Shown here piece by piece: positions 54,291 to 62,091 of a stretch of DNA of 64,000 nucleotides. The stretch is from Pelagibacteraceae bacterium AG-349-L17. Lineage in GTDB: Bacteria > Pseudomonadota > Alphaproteobacteria > Pelagibacterales > Pelagibacteraceae. The DNA lies in contig QCDC01000004.1 of the NCBI GenBank assembly GCA_003278805.1, positions 29,299 to 93,298 on the forward strand. The letters run 5' to 3'. The translations under genes and the position numbers were made by a program. Each line of letters opens with the position of its first letter. Position 1 is the first letter of the stretch. The notes below the pieces were generated by a model. That model was not told the DNA's origin and ran no database searches. It worked only from the letters and a program-made list of their open reading frames with translations.

Positions 54291-55253
54291 TTAATAATTT
54301 ATTTTTAATTTTTTATTTTTAGTAATTGCATTTAATAATGCAATCATTAGTGGGATTTTTTTCTTATTAATTTTTCTTAAAATGTAGGGTGCAATTTCAT
54401 TGGCTAAATCAGCTCCTTCAATGGTATCATTTCTCATAAATTTCTTTTTTGCATTTTTAAAAGAAAATCCTTTACTTAAGTATTCTCCCATTTTACTATT
54501 TCTGCCACCTACAGCACTCACATAAAGATCTCCGATACCAGCTAAACCATATACTGTTTCTTCTCTTCCTCTAAAAAATTTAATTAAGTATTTCATTTCA
54601 TCTATTGATTTTCTGAATAAAGCAGATGAGGTATTATTTCCTTGACCCGATCCAATTATCATCGAATAAATATTCTTAATAGCAGAGGAAAACTCAACAC
54701 CTTTTACATCTGATGAATATTCTGTTTTGTAATAATGAGTTGAAATCATTTTTCCAATTTTTTTAGCAATACTTATATTTTTATTTGCTATTACAGTATA
54801 ACTTTTTATCTTCCTTGCTAATTCTTTTGCTAAACAAGGTCCTTTTAATATTGAAATGTTTAAATTCTTTTTATTTAAATTTAATTGCTCAGACATACTA
54901 ATTAATTTTTTACTTTTTTTTTGAAATTTTAAACCTTTTGTTAAAACAAGTATTAAAGTTTTTTGTTTAAGATCTTTTAGATAATTTTTTATCATGTCTA
55001 TACCCACTGAGCTTACAGCAACGACTATTAAATCCCATTTATCATTCAAAAGTTCAGGACTAAATTTCTTAAGATTGAGTTTATTTGATAAGTTAATTTT
55101 TAGAGTTGGATGAAATTTTTTTTTATTTTTTAATTTTTTTAGTAAATTAAGGTTATATGGTTCAGTCAAAGTTACTTTTTGATTATTGTCAATTAAAGGA
55201 ACAGAAAAAGCTGCACCCATTGCCCCTGCTCCAATTATTAAAACTTTTTTCAT
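54291..55253 (-). CDS. gpsA: Glycerol-3-phosphate dehydrogenase [NAD(P)+]
   Basis: A 320-residue GpsA: Rossmann GAGAMGAAFSVPL, catalytic KGVEFSSAIKNIYSMIIG, and GLAGIGDLYVSAVGGRNSKMG. It interconverts DHAP and sn-glycerol-3-phosphate. It follows glpK after ten bases, so the pair would make or use glycerol-3-phosphate from glycerol. It converges with tmm (four bases between stops). GpsA is usually found with core genes; here it is linked to a transporter operon. Confidence 0.88.
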   Translation of the reverse strand: MKKVLIIGAGAMGAAFSVPLIDNNQKVTLTEPYNLNLLKKLKNKKKFHPTLKINLSNKLNLKKFSPELLNDKWDLIVVAVSSVGIDMIKNYLKDLKQKTLILVLTKGLKFQKKSKKLISMSEQLNLNKKNLNISILKGPCLAKELARKIKSYTVIANKNISIAKKIGKMISTHYYKTEYSSDVKGVEFSSAIKNIYSMIIGSGQGNNTSSALFRKSIDEMKYLIKFFRGREETVYGLAGIGDLYVSAVGGRNSKMGEYLSKGFSFKNAKKKFMRNDTIEGADLANEIAPYILRKINKKKIPLMIALLNAITKNKKLKINY

Positions 55254-55263
55254 AAATATTATG

Positions 55264-56736
55264 CTAAAGTTTTTTAATTGCTTGCAGCCAACCTTGCAAT
55301 AAGTGATTTCTCAATTTTTTATCAATTTTTGGTATAAATTCCTTATCTTTTCTCCATGTATTTTTAATATGATTTAATGATTTAAATTCTCCTATTTGGT
55401 AACCTGCTAACAGCGCGGCTCCAAGAGCAGTTGTTTCTAAAATTTTAGGTCGAACTACTTTTAAATTAATTATATTTGCTAAAAATTGTGAGAACCAATT
55501 ATTAGCTACCATACCACCATCAATTTTAACGATTCTGGGTTTTAAACCGTCTTTATTCATTGAATAAAATAAGTCATTACTTTGATAAGCAACTGACTCA
55601 ACGGTTGCTCTCACTAAAGTTTTCCAATCACTATCTCTAGTAAGTCCTGTTATTAAACCTCTTGCATCAGGTCTCCAATAAGGTGCACCTATTCCACTAA
55701 AAGCTGGAACAACATAAACTTCATTATTGCTTTTTGTTGATTTAGCTATTTTTTCAGTTTCATACGCATTTTTAATTAATTTAATTTTATCCCTTAACCA
55801 TTGCACCCCTGCTCCAGCTATGAAAATAGATCCTTCAAGAGCATACGTAGTCTTATTGTTCAATCGATAACAAATTGTGGTTAATAACTTATTTTTTGAA
55901 TTAATTTTTTTTGATCCAGTATTCATAATTATAAAAGCGCCTGTACCATAAGTGCTTTTAATTGATCCTTTTGCAAAACAAGCTTGTCCTACAGCAGCTG
56001 CTTGTTGATCTCCTAAAACAGCTGAAATGGGTAATTCTTTTCCTGTAATTCTCTTGTCTGTTTTTCCAAAATTATCTGCAGAATTTTTTACCCCTGGCAA
56101 GATGCTTCTTGGAATTTTTAATTTCTGTAAAATTTCATTATCCCATTTATTGTTATTGATATTAAACAACATGGTTCTACTTGCGTTGGTAGCTTCGGTT
56201 AAATGGTGTTTACCTTTAGTTAATTTCCAGATTAAGAAGGTATCTACCGTGCCAAATAATAAATTATTAGTTTTTAGTAACTTTTTTGAAACTTTAACAT
56301 TATCTAAAATCCATTTTATTTTAGTGGCTGAAAAATAAGGATCTATAAATAATCCTGTTTTTTTTCTAAAAGTATTTTCATAATTTTTATTCTTTAGAGA
56401 TTTACAATATTCCTGGGTTCTTCTATCTTGCCAAACGATTGCATTATAAATAGGTTTTCCAGTTTTTTTATTCCACAAAATTGTAGTTTCTCTTTGATTT
56501 GTAATTCCAATTGTAAGTATATGACCTTTTAAACTTTTTGCTTTTTTGATTACTTGTTTTAACGCTTTAAGTGTTGTCAACCAAATTTCATTTGGATTGT
56601 GCTCTACCCAACCATTTTTTGGAAAATATTGTTTAAATTCGTATTGAGATATAAATTGAATATTTCCTTTAATATCAAAAAGTACTACCCTCGAGGAAGT
56701 TGTCCCCTGGTCTATCGAGATAATAAATTTTTTCAA
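55264..56736 (-). CDS. glpK: Glycerol kinase
   Basis: A 490-residue FGGY kinase: IISIDQGTTSSRVVLFD (ATP), ITNQRETTILWNKKTGKPI, the substrate loop AIVWQDRRTQEYC, GDQQAAAVGQACF, and a C-terminal DGGMVANNWFSQFLANI. It phosphorylates glycerol. It lies four bases after the proW-like gene, apparently cotranscribed with the osmolyte transporter. A glycerol-containing osmolyte or lipid headgroup as shared source is possible but unproven. Confidence 0.92.
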   Translation of the reverse strand: MKKFIISIDQGTTSSRVVLFDIKGNIQFISQYEFKQYFPKNGWVEHNPNEIWLTTLKALKQVIKKAKSLKGHILTIGITNQRETTILWNKKTGKPIYNAIVWQDRRTQEYCKSLKNKNYENTFRKKTGLFIDPYFSATKIKWILDNVKVSKKLLKTNNLLFGTVDTFLIWKLTKGKHHLTEATNASRTMLFNINNNKWDNEILQKLKIPRSILPGVKNSADNFGKTDKRITGKELPISAVLGDQQAAAVGQACFAKGSIKSTYGTGAFIIMNTGSKKINSKNKLLTTICYRLNNKTTYALEGSIFIAGAGVQWLRDKIKLIKNAYETEKIAKSTKSNNEVYVVPAFSGIGAPYWRPDARGLITGLTRDSDWKTLVRATVESVAYQSNDLFYSMNKDGLKPRIVKIDGGMVANNWFSQFLANIINLKVVRPKILETTALGAALLAGYQIGEFKSLNHIKNTWRKDKEFIPKIDKKLRNHLLQGWLQAIKKL

Positions 56737-56740
56737 AATA

Positions 56741-58894
56741 CTAATCTATGCCAAGATGTTTTTTTCTTTTTCCAACCCAAGTTCTTATTAAGTTATCAAA
56801 AATTAAACCTATAAATGCAACACAGATACCTAAAGTTAAACCAATTCCTGCACCATTTTTATCTGAAAGTGCTTTTAAAATATATTGACCAAGATCTTCT
56901 GTTCCAATGAAGGCTCCAATTATCACCATGAATAAAGCAAAAACGATTGTTTGATTTAAACCAAGCATCATGTGTGGGAATGCTAATGGAAACTCAATTT
57001 TTGTTAATCTTTGAAATTTATTTACACCAGACATTGTTGCAGCTTCATGTAAGCCGACTGGAACACTTCTTAAACCTTCAATTGTATACCTTGTTGCGGG
57101 AATTGTGGCATAAACAATTACTGCAATTAATACAGAAGTATCTGTAATCCCAAAAAGCATCATTACAGGAATTAGATAAACAAATGATGGGAATGTCTGA
57201 AATATATCACAAACACCTAGCATAAACGCAGCAGATTTTTTATTTTGAAAACATAAAGTTCCAACTGTAAATCCTATTAAACAAGAAATAACTACTCCAA
57301 AAGTTGCCATATATAATGTAACTAACGCTCTATCCCACCATGGACTTAAAGCAATAAACAAAGTCAAAGCAGCAACAACTAGGGCTGATCGAATTCCTCC
57401 AATTAAATATCCCGCCCCAACAGCTAGTACTAATGTAGCAACTGCAGGCATTCTTAAATACAAAGCTCTCATCGGCTGAAGCACATCTTGAATTAACCAT
57501 GTATTGAATGCTTTAATATACACGAAGAAAGTATCAAAAATCCAATCAACTCCTTTATTCCAAAAATCTGCTGTTGATATTCCTTTGTTATGGGGAATTT
57601 CAAACAAGTAATTAAAACTGCCTTTGAAAATAAAAGTCCCAATATATGCAAGAATTATTCCAATTACGAATGAAGCTGCAAAAAATATTACGTTTTTATT
57701 TCTTTGGAAAAATGTCAGATTACCAAAATAATCTGTTTGTTTATTTGCCCAAGCTAAAGACATTTTATCAAGAAGAATTGCAATTAAACTAATACACAAT
57801 CCTGCCTCTAATGCTAATCCAATATTAAGTTGGTTCAAAGCTAATAATAAATTAAATCCTAATCCTTTGGCACCAATGAAAGCAGATATAACTGCCATTG
57901 AAAAACAAACCATAATAACTTGGTTAACTCCAATTAAAATATCTCGTCTTGCTGTAGGAATTAATACCTTAAGCATTAGTTGCCAATTAGTACACCCACT
58001 CATTCTTCCTGCTTCAATAACTTCTGGTGGTATAGCTCTTAAACCCAATATTGTTAATAATATCATTGGCGGAACTGCAACAACCATTGTAATGATTACT
58101 GCAGCATGATCACCAACTCCAAATAGAACAAGTGCAGGAACTAATACAGCGTATTGTGGCATAGTCTGCATTACTAGAAGTATTGGGTACAAAGCTTTTT
58201 CAACACGTTTACTTTTATAAGCAGCAATTCCTAGACCTAAACCAAAAATAAATGATAGCGGAGCTGCAACAAGTATAAAAGAAAGAGTTTGCATTGAAGG
58301 TTTCCACTGACCAAATATAGAAATATAGATCATTGTTAAACCTGCAAACAAAGCTAATCCTTTCCCACTTAGCTTATAAGATAGAATTGCTGCTCCAGCA
58401 GCGACAATAGTCCAAGGTAAACCTGGCAACTCTAACCAAGGATAAGCATCAATAAAATCCCAGCTAGTAAATGCAACAATAGTTTCTAAACCTCCAAGTA
58501 AAATTTCTCTAATTAATTCAATTAAAAAAGTCATGAATGCAGTTAAATTTCTACTTATCTGCAAAAGTATTGGTCGAGTCTTAAACTCTTGAGTATCCTC
58601 GTTCCAAAACTCCATTGGCATCCATTCATTCATTAAGAAGAATAAAGAGTCGTTTATCCAAATAGGCAGCCAACCGAGTAACGGGGGTAATCTCCAAAAT
58701 ACATCAAAGGCATAATACCTAACTTCTTTACCTAAAAAAAAGTAAACACTTTGGTTTGGATCTTTAACAAATTCTGCCTGACCTCTTATAAATTTATAAG
58801 TTTCAGGAACATCAATTGCAAAACATAAAGCAAAAAATACAATTAATAAAAATAACCATTGAAATAATTTTGGATATTTTTTTAAATACTCCAT
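56741..58894 (-). CDS. Betaine/TMAO ABC transporter permease, fused double domain (ProW/TmoW-like)
   Basis: A 717-residue protein with two BPD_transp domains and an N-terminal extension. The EAA loops are AGRMSGCTNWQLMLKVLIPTA in the first domain and AATMSGVNKFQRLTKIEFPLA in the second; QTMPQYAVLVPALV and QTFPSFVYLIPVMM mark the permease core twice. Most ProW proteins have one domain; the fusion suits TMAO/quaternary-amine systems such as TmoW. It is three bases after the proV-like gene. Confidence 0.85.
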   Translation of the reverse strand: MEYLKKYPKLFQWLFLLIVFFALCFAIDVPETYKFIRGQAEFVKDPNQSVYFFLGKEVRYYAFDVFWRLPPLLGWLPIWINDSLFFLMNEWMPMEFWNEDTQEFKTRPILLQISRNLTAFMTFLIELIREILLGGLETIVAFTSWDFIDAYPWLELPGLPWTIVAAGAAILSYKLSGKGLALFAGLTMIYISIFGQWKPSMQTLSFILVAAPLSFIFGLGLGIAAYKSKRVEKALYPILLVMQTMPQYAVLVPALVLFGVGDHAAVIITMVVAVPPMILLTILGLRAIPPEVIEAGRMSGCTNWQLMLKVLIPTARRDILIGVNQVIMVCFSMAVISAFIGAKGLGFNLLLALNQLNIGLALEAGLCISLIAILLDKMSLAWANKQTDYFGNLTFFQRNKNVIFFAASFVIGIILAYIGTFIFKGSFNYLFEIPHNKGISTADFWNKGVDWIFDTFFVYIKAFNTWLIQDVLQPMRALYLRMPAVATLVLAVGAGYLIGGIRSALVVAALTLFIALSPWWDRALVTLYMATFGVVISCLIGFTVGTLCFQNKKSAAFMLGVCDIFQTFPSFVYLIPVMMLFGITDTSVLIAVIVYATIPATRYTIEGLRSVPVGLHEAATMSGVNKFQRLTKIEFPLAFPHMMLGLNQTIVFALFMVIIGAFIGTEDLGQYILKALSDKNGAGIGLTLGICVAFIGLIFDNLIRTWVGKRKKHLGID

Positions 58895-58897
58895 ATT

Positions 58898-59929
58898 TTA
58901 ACTACCGTTTTTTCTTCCTCCAAAAACTGTATCTATTATTTTTGAAGGTTTAATTGATCCTACAATATTATTATTTGAGTCAACTACTCCTACTAATTTT
59001 TCTTGAGTAAGTATTTTTTCTGCAACATTTTCTATAATTTCATCTTTTGATACTTTTAAATCTCCTAAATCATCTTTACTTGAAGCATCCATTACATCCT
59101 CAATAATCAAAACTTTCTCTCTCGGTACCTCTTCAGTAAACTTTCTTACATATTCAGTTGCTGGATTTAGTACAATATTTGCGGGTGTGTCTAATTGTTC
59201 AATTATACCATCTTTCATAATTGCTATGCGATCAGCTAACTTTAACGCCTCATCAAAATCATGAGTAATGAACATGATGGTTTTCTGTAATTTTTCCTGA
59301 AGTCTTAAAAACTCATCTTGCATTTCTTTTCTAATCAATGGATCTAATGCAGAAAAAGGTTCATCCAAAAACCATATATCAGGCTCTACTGCTAATGACC
59401 TTGCGATACCTACCCTTTGTTGTTGTCCACCTGAAAGTTCTCTTGGGAAATAGTTTTCTCTTCCATCAAGCCCAACTAATTTTACCATCTCCATTGCTCT
59501 ACTAATACTCTCTTCAGTATTGGTACCTTTTATCTGAAGTGGAAAAGCAATATTTTCAACAACTGTTTTGTGAGGTAACAAAGCAAAACTTTGAAACACC
59601 ATTCCCATTTTATTTCTTCTAAGCTCAATTAATTCTTTATTGTTTAATTCAAGTAAATCTTGACCTTCTATGAAAATTTTTCCACCTGTTGCATCTGTTA
59701 GTCTTGATATACATCGAAGCAAAGTTGATTTACCCGAACCAGATAATCCCATTACTACTAACATTTCTCCTTTTGCAACTTCAAAAGAAGCGTTATTAAC
59801 TCCAACTATACATCCTCTTTTCTGAAAGGTTTTTGCATCTACGTTGCCATTAGATTCTTCAAGCATTTTTTTGGCATTTTCTCCAAAAATTTTATAAACC
59901 GACTCGCATTTGATTACAGTCTCAGACAT
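58898..59929 (-). CDS. Betaine/TMAO ABC transporter ATP-binding protein (ProV/TmoV-like)
   Basis: A 343-residue ProV-type ATPase: Walker A GLSGSGKST (61-69), signature LSGGQQQRVGIARSL, Walker B WFLDEPFSALDP, and a short CBS-like C-terminal region (KILTQEKLVGVVDSNNNIVGSI) that can sense ionic strength. The N-terminal SVYKIFGENAKKMLEES is standard for quaternary-amine ATPases. It energises the fused permease and perhaps also the ATPase-less permease at 31.8 kb. Confidence 0.88.
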   Translation of the reverse strand: MSETVIKCESVYKIFGENAKKMLEESNGNVDAKTFQKRGCIVGVNNASFEVAKGEMLVVMGLSGSGKSTLLRCISRLTDATGGKIFIEGQDLLELNNKELIELRRNKMGMVFQSFALLPHKTVVENIAFPLQIKGTNTEESISRAMEMVKLVGLDGRENYFPRELSGGQQQRVGIARSLAVEPDIWFLDEPFSALDPLIRKEMQDEFLRLQEKLQKTIMFITHDFDEALKLADRIAIMKDGIIEQLDTPANIVLNPATEYVRKFTEEVPREKVLIIEDVMDASSKDDLGDLKVSKDEIIENVAEKILTQEKLVGVVDSNNNIVGSIKPSKIIDTVFGGRKNGS

Positions 59930-59994
59930 AAATTGTTTTAAAGGTATATTAAATTCTATAAAATTAAAATGTTAATAATTGTTGCCTTTCCTCA

Positions 59995-60546
59995 TTAAAA
60001 ATTTTTAATAAAATAAACTCTTGTATCAATTCCTGTGCTTAAAAAACTTAAAGCCTCTCCACTTATTGTAATACTTTCATCAACTCCTACATTATTTCCA
60101 CTAACTGTAAAACCAGCAAAACATTTACTTTTTTCTTTGTCCCATTTAACGAAAGTCTCATCAATTTTATTTCCATTAATTGTATAAAGCTCATGTGCTC
60201 TAAAATTTAAAAAATTAGCTCCCATTATCGCTCTTTGAGGAATTAGCTTTGTAGCTTTACATACCTGTTCATATACTTCATCTGTTAATTTGTAGTGATC
60301 AGTTCCATCAAATGAGACCAATATACCAGAAGGTAATTTAGATATTAATTCGCTAAGTTTTTTTTCTTCAGCAATTCTTTCTTCTTCTAACTTCATTCTT
60401 TTTACTAAATCATCACCTTGTCCAAAAATTCCATTTAAAATACTAAAAGATAAAATTACTATTATAGTAATAAATATAAGACCAATAAATTGTCTCAAAG
60501 ACTCAGGTAAATCTTTTATTTTATTAATATAATTTTCTTTAGACAT
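59995..60546 (-). CDS. Hypothetical membrane-anchored protein (183 aa)
   Basis: Residues 18-40 are a membrane helix (FIGLIFITIIVILSFSILNGIF). A charged coiled-coil-like stretch (KRMKLEEERIAEEKKLSELI) follows, then a C-terminal domain of about 110 residues, probably periplasmic, with two cysteines. I recognise no family. It is coupled by one base to the MORN gene and lies inside the transporter locus between proX and proV. Function unknown. Confidence 0.6.
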   Translation of the reverse strand: MSKENYINKIKDLPESLRQFIGLIFITIIVILSFSILNGIFGQGDDLVKRMKLEEERIAEEKKLSELISKLPSGILVSFDGTDHYKLTDEVYEQVCKATKLIPQRAIMGANFLNFRAHELYTINGNKIDETFVKWDKEKSKCFAGFTVSGNNVGVDESITISGEALSFLSTGIDTRVYFIKNF

Positions 60547-60929
60547 TATTCTTGTAACTTACCGTTCTTCCAAATACCTGTTTTTTGTTTTCCATCAGAC
60601 CAAGTAAATGTTCCTTGACCATTCATAAAACCATTAGCCCACTCTCCTTCGTAAGTAGAACCATCAGGAAATGTTAATGTACCTATTCCACTCCAGACAC
60701 TATTTTTGAATTCTCCTTTATAAATATATCCATTTGGCCAAGTCTCTACACCTTGTCCTTGTTTTTTTGTTGAAACCCATTCTCCTTCATAAGTTGTTTT
60801 ATCGGTATAAACCCACTTACCATATCCATTATCACAATTACCTTCTTTACAGCCTGTACTTCGTGCAAAGACTGATGTGCAAACTAGAAAGCTTAAAAGA
60901 AAAACAAGAATAGATCTTTTCATAAACAT
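60546..60929 (-). CDS. Secreted MORN-repeat protein (127 aa)
   Basis: After a signal peptide (about residues 1-22, ending SVFARS) come four MORN-type repeats with the YEGEW...GxG pattern: GNCDNGYGKW, YEGEWVSTKKQGQG, YKGEFKNSVWSGIG and YEGEWANGFMNGQG, then a last GIWKNGKLQE. MORN repeats fold into elongated beta-sheets and often contact membranes or proteins. It lies after the proX terminator. A role in the transporter is unproven. Confidence 0.8.
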   Translation of the reverse strand: MFMKRSILVFLLSFLVCTSVFARSTGCKEGNCDNGYGKWVYTDKTTYEGEWVSTKKQGQGVETWPNGYIYKGEFKNSVWSGIGTLTFPDGSTYEGEWANGFMNGQGTFTWSDGKQKTGIWKNGKLQE

Positions 60930-60948
60930 ATTTTACACAAAATTATTT

Positions 60949-60980
60949 AAAAAAAAATCCCCCCCAACAATGTTGGGGGA
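60949..60980 (-). terminator. Intrinsic terminator after proX
   Basis: On the minus strand a G/C stem of seven pairs (CCCCCAA/TTGGGGG, plus-strand 60961-60967 and 60973-60979, extendable by one A-T pair) is followed by nine Ts (plus-strand A-run 60949-60957). It ends the proX message before the MORN gene and explains how the binding protein could be made in excess. Confidence 0.85.
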
Positions 60981-61004
60981 GATTCAAAATTTTAACTTTT
61001 ATCC

Positions 61005-61949
61005 TTATTTAGTAAAAGCTTGCCAAACTGACTTGTTATCAGCTAACCATTTTTTAGCAGCATCCTCGTGAGTCATTTTGTCAATATCAACTAAAGCGGC
61101 CATTGCACCAATTTGACTTGTAGAGAAAGACATTTTTTTGAATGCTTTCGCTGCATCAGGATGAGTTTTTGGGAAATCCTCATGAACTGCTTTTTTCAAG
61201 TATCCATCAGGAGAACCACATTTACCATCTCCACCATCTTCTGGTCTACAACCAGCTGTGTATGGAGGGAAGTCAATAAATGTAAAACCAGCACCATCTG
61301 TAAAGTTAGGCGTCCAGTTGAAGATAATTGTTCCTCTTCCTTCTTTTTCAGCTGCAGCTAATTCTGCCCAAAGTGCATCAGCACTTCCAGCAAATTTAAC
61401 CCACCATAAGTCACCTAAACCTAGTGCATCAACCCTTTGTGGAATTAAGTCACCATGCCAAGTTTGTGGACCTTCCAACATTCTTCCTTTTCCATCTGGA
61501 GAGTCAGGTGTTGTAAAGTTTTTTGCACAATCTGGATTTTTTAAAGCTGTCCAATCTGGTAGACCTGGGCATAATCCTTTTTCAGCAACCCAGTTTGGAT
61601 ATCCCATATCCTCAAGAGTTCTTGCTTCATGATCACCCCAATCTAATAAACCACCTTTATCTAAAGCAGTAGTAAAAGATTTACCAAATGCAGATTCCCA
61701 TACCTCGTGAGATATAGTTACGTCTCCAATTCTTATTGACTCATAAACTGCTTGTGAGTCAGCGTTAACGTATTTAACGTTATTACCCATACTTTCGAAA
61801 ATCCCACCAATAACATAAGCCATTACAATTTGACTTGACCAGTTATGAGTTGGGATAACGATAGGCTTCTTGCTATCAGCGTTAGAAATTCCTGCAAAAC
61901 TTACGACAGAAATCACTAGAGCAGATAGTAATGATATTATTTTTTTCAT
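61005..61949 (-). CDS. Betaine/TMAO ABC transporter substrate-binding protein (ProX/TmoX-like)
   Basis: A 314-residue OpuAC-fold binding protein with a signal peptide (residues 1-24, ending SNADSK). PTHNWSSQIVMAYVIG holds the first cage tryptophan; SHEVWESAFGKSF, DWTALKNPDC and GPQTWHGDLIPQRVDALG, and IIFNWTPNF supply other tryptophans expected to cradle a trimethylammonium group. Adjacent to tdm and near tmm, TMAO is a good ligand candidate, but glycine betaine is equally possible. I start at ATG 61949 after GAGGGGTATAC, since an earlier in-frame Met would extend the signal peptide. Confidence 0.88.
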   Translation of the reverse strand: MKKIISLLSALVISVVSFAGISNADSKKPIVIPTHNWSSQIVMAYVIGGIFESMGNNVKYVNADSQAVYESIRIGDVTISHEVWESAFGKSFTTALDKGGLLDWGDHEARTLEDMGYPNWVAEKGLCPGLPDWTALKNPDCAKNFTTPDSPDGKGRMLEGPQTWHGDLIPQRVDALGLGDLWWVKFAGSADALWAELAAAEKEGRGTIIFNWTPNFTDGAGFTFIDFPPYTAGCRPEDGGDGKCGSPDGYLKKAVHEDFPKTHPDAAKAFKKMSFSTSQIGAMAALVDIDKMTHEDAAKKWLADNKSVWQAFTK

Positions 61950-62091
61950 GTATACCCCTCTATTAATATTAATATTTAATAGTTTATGACAAAACAAATA
62001 GGTAGGTAAAGAATTATTAGTTCTAAAAAATATATATATATTTAAACAATAAAAATGATGATAAAAAATATAACAATATTTAAAAATTAAA
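61950..62091. promoter_or_regulatory. Divergent promoter region between proX and tdm
   Basis: This 142-base gap contains the proX ribosome site (GAGGGGTATAC) on the minus strand and a very AT-rich stretch with TATATATATAT near 62030. The two divergent genes of the TMAO/betaine module probably share promoters here. No clear dyad operator or riboswitch is visible. Confidence 0.4.

Noticed and set aside
56027..56338. Plus-strand open frame inside glpK
   Set aside because: Shadow of the glycerol kinase gene in another frame.
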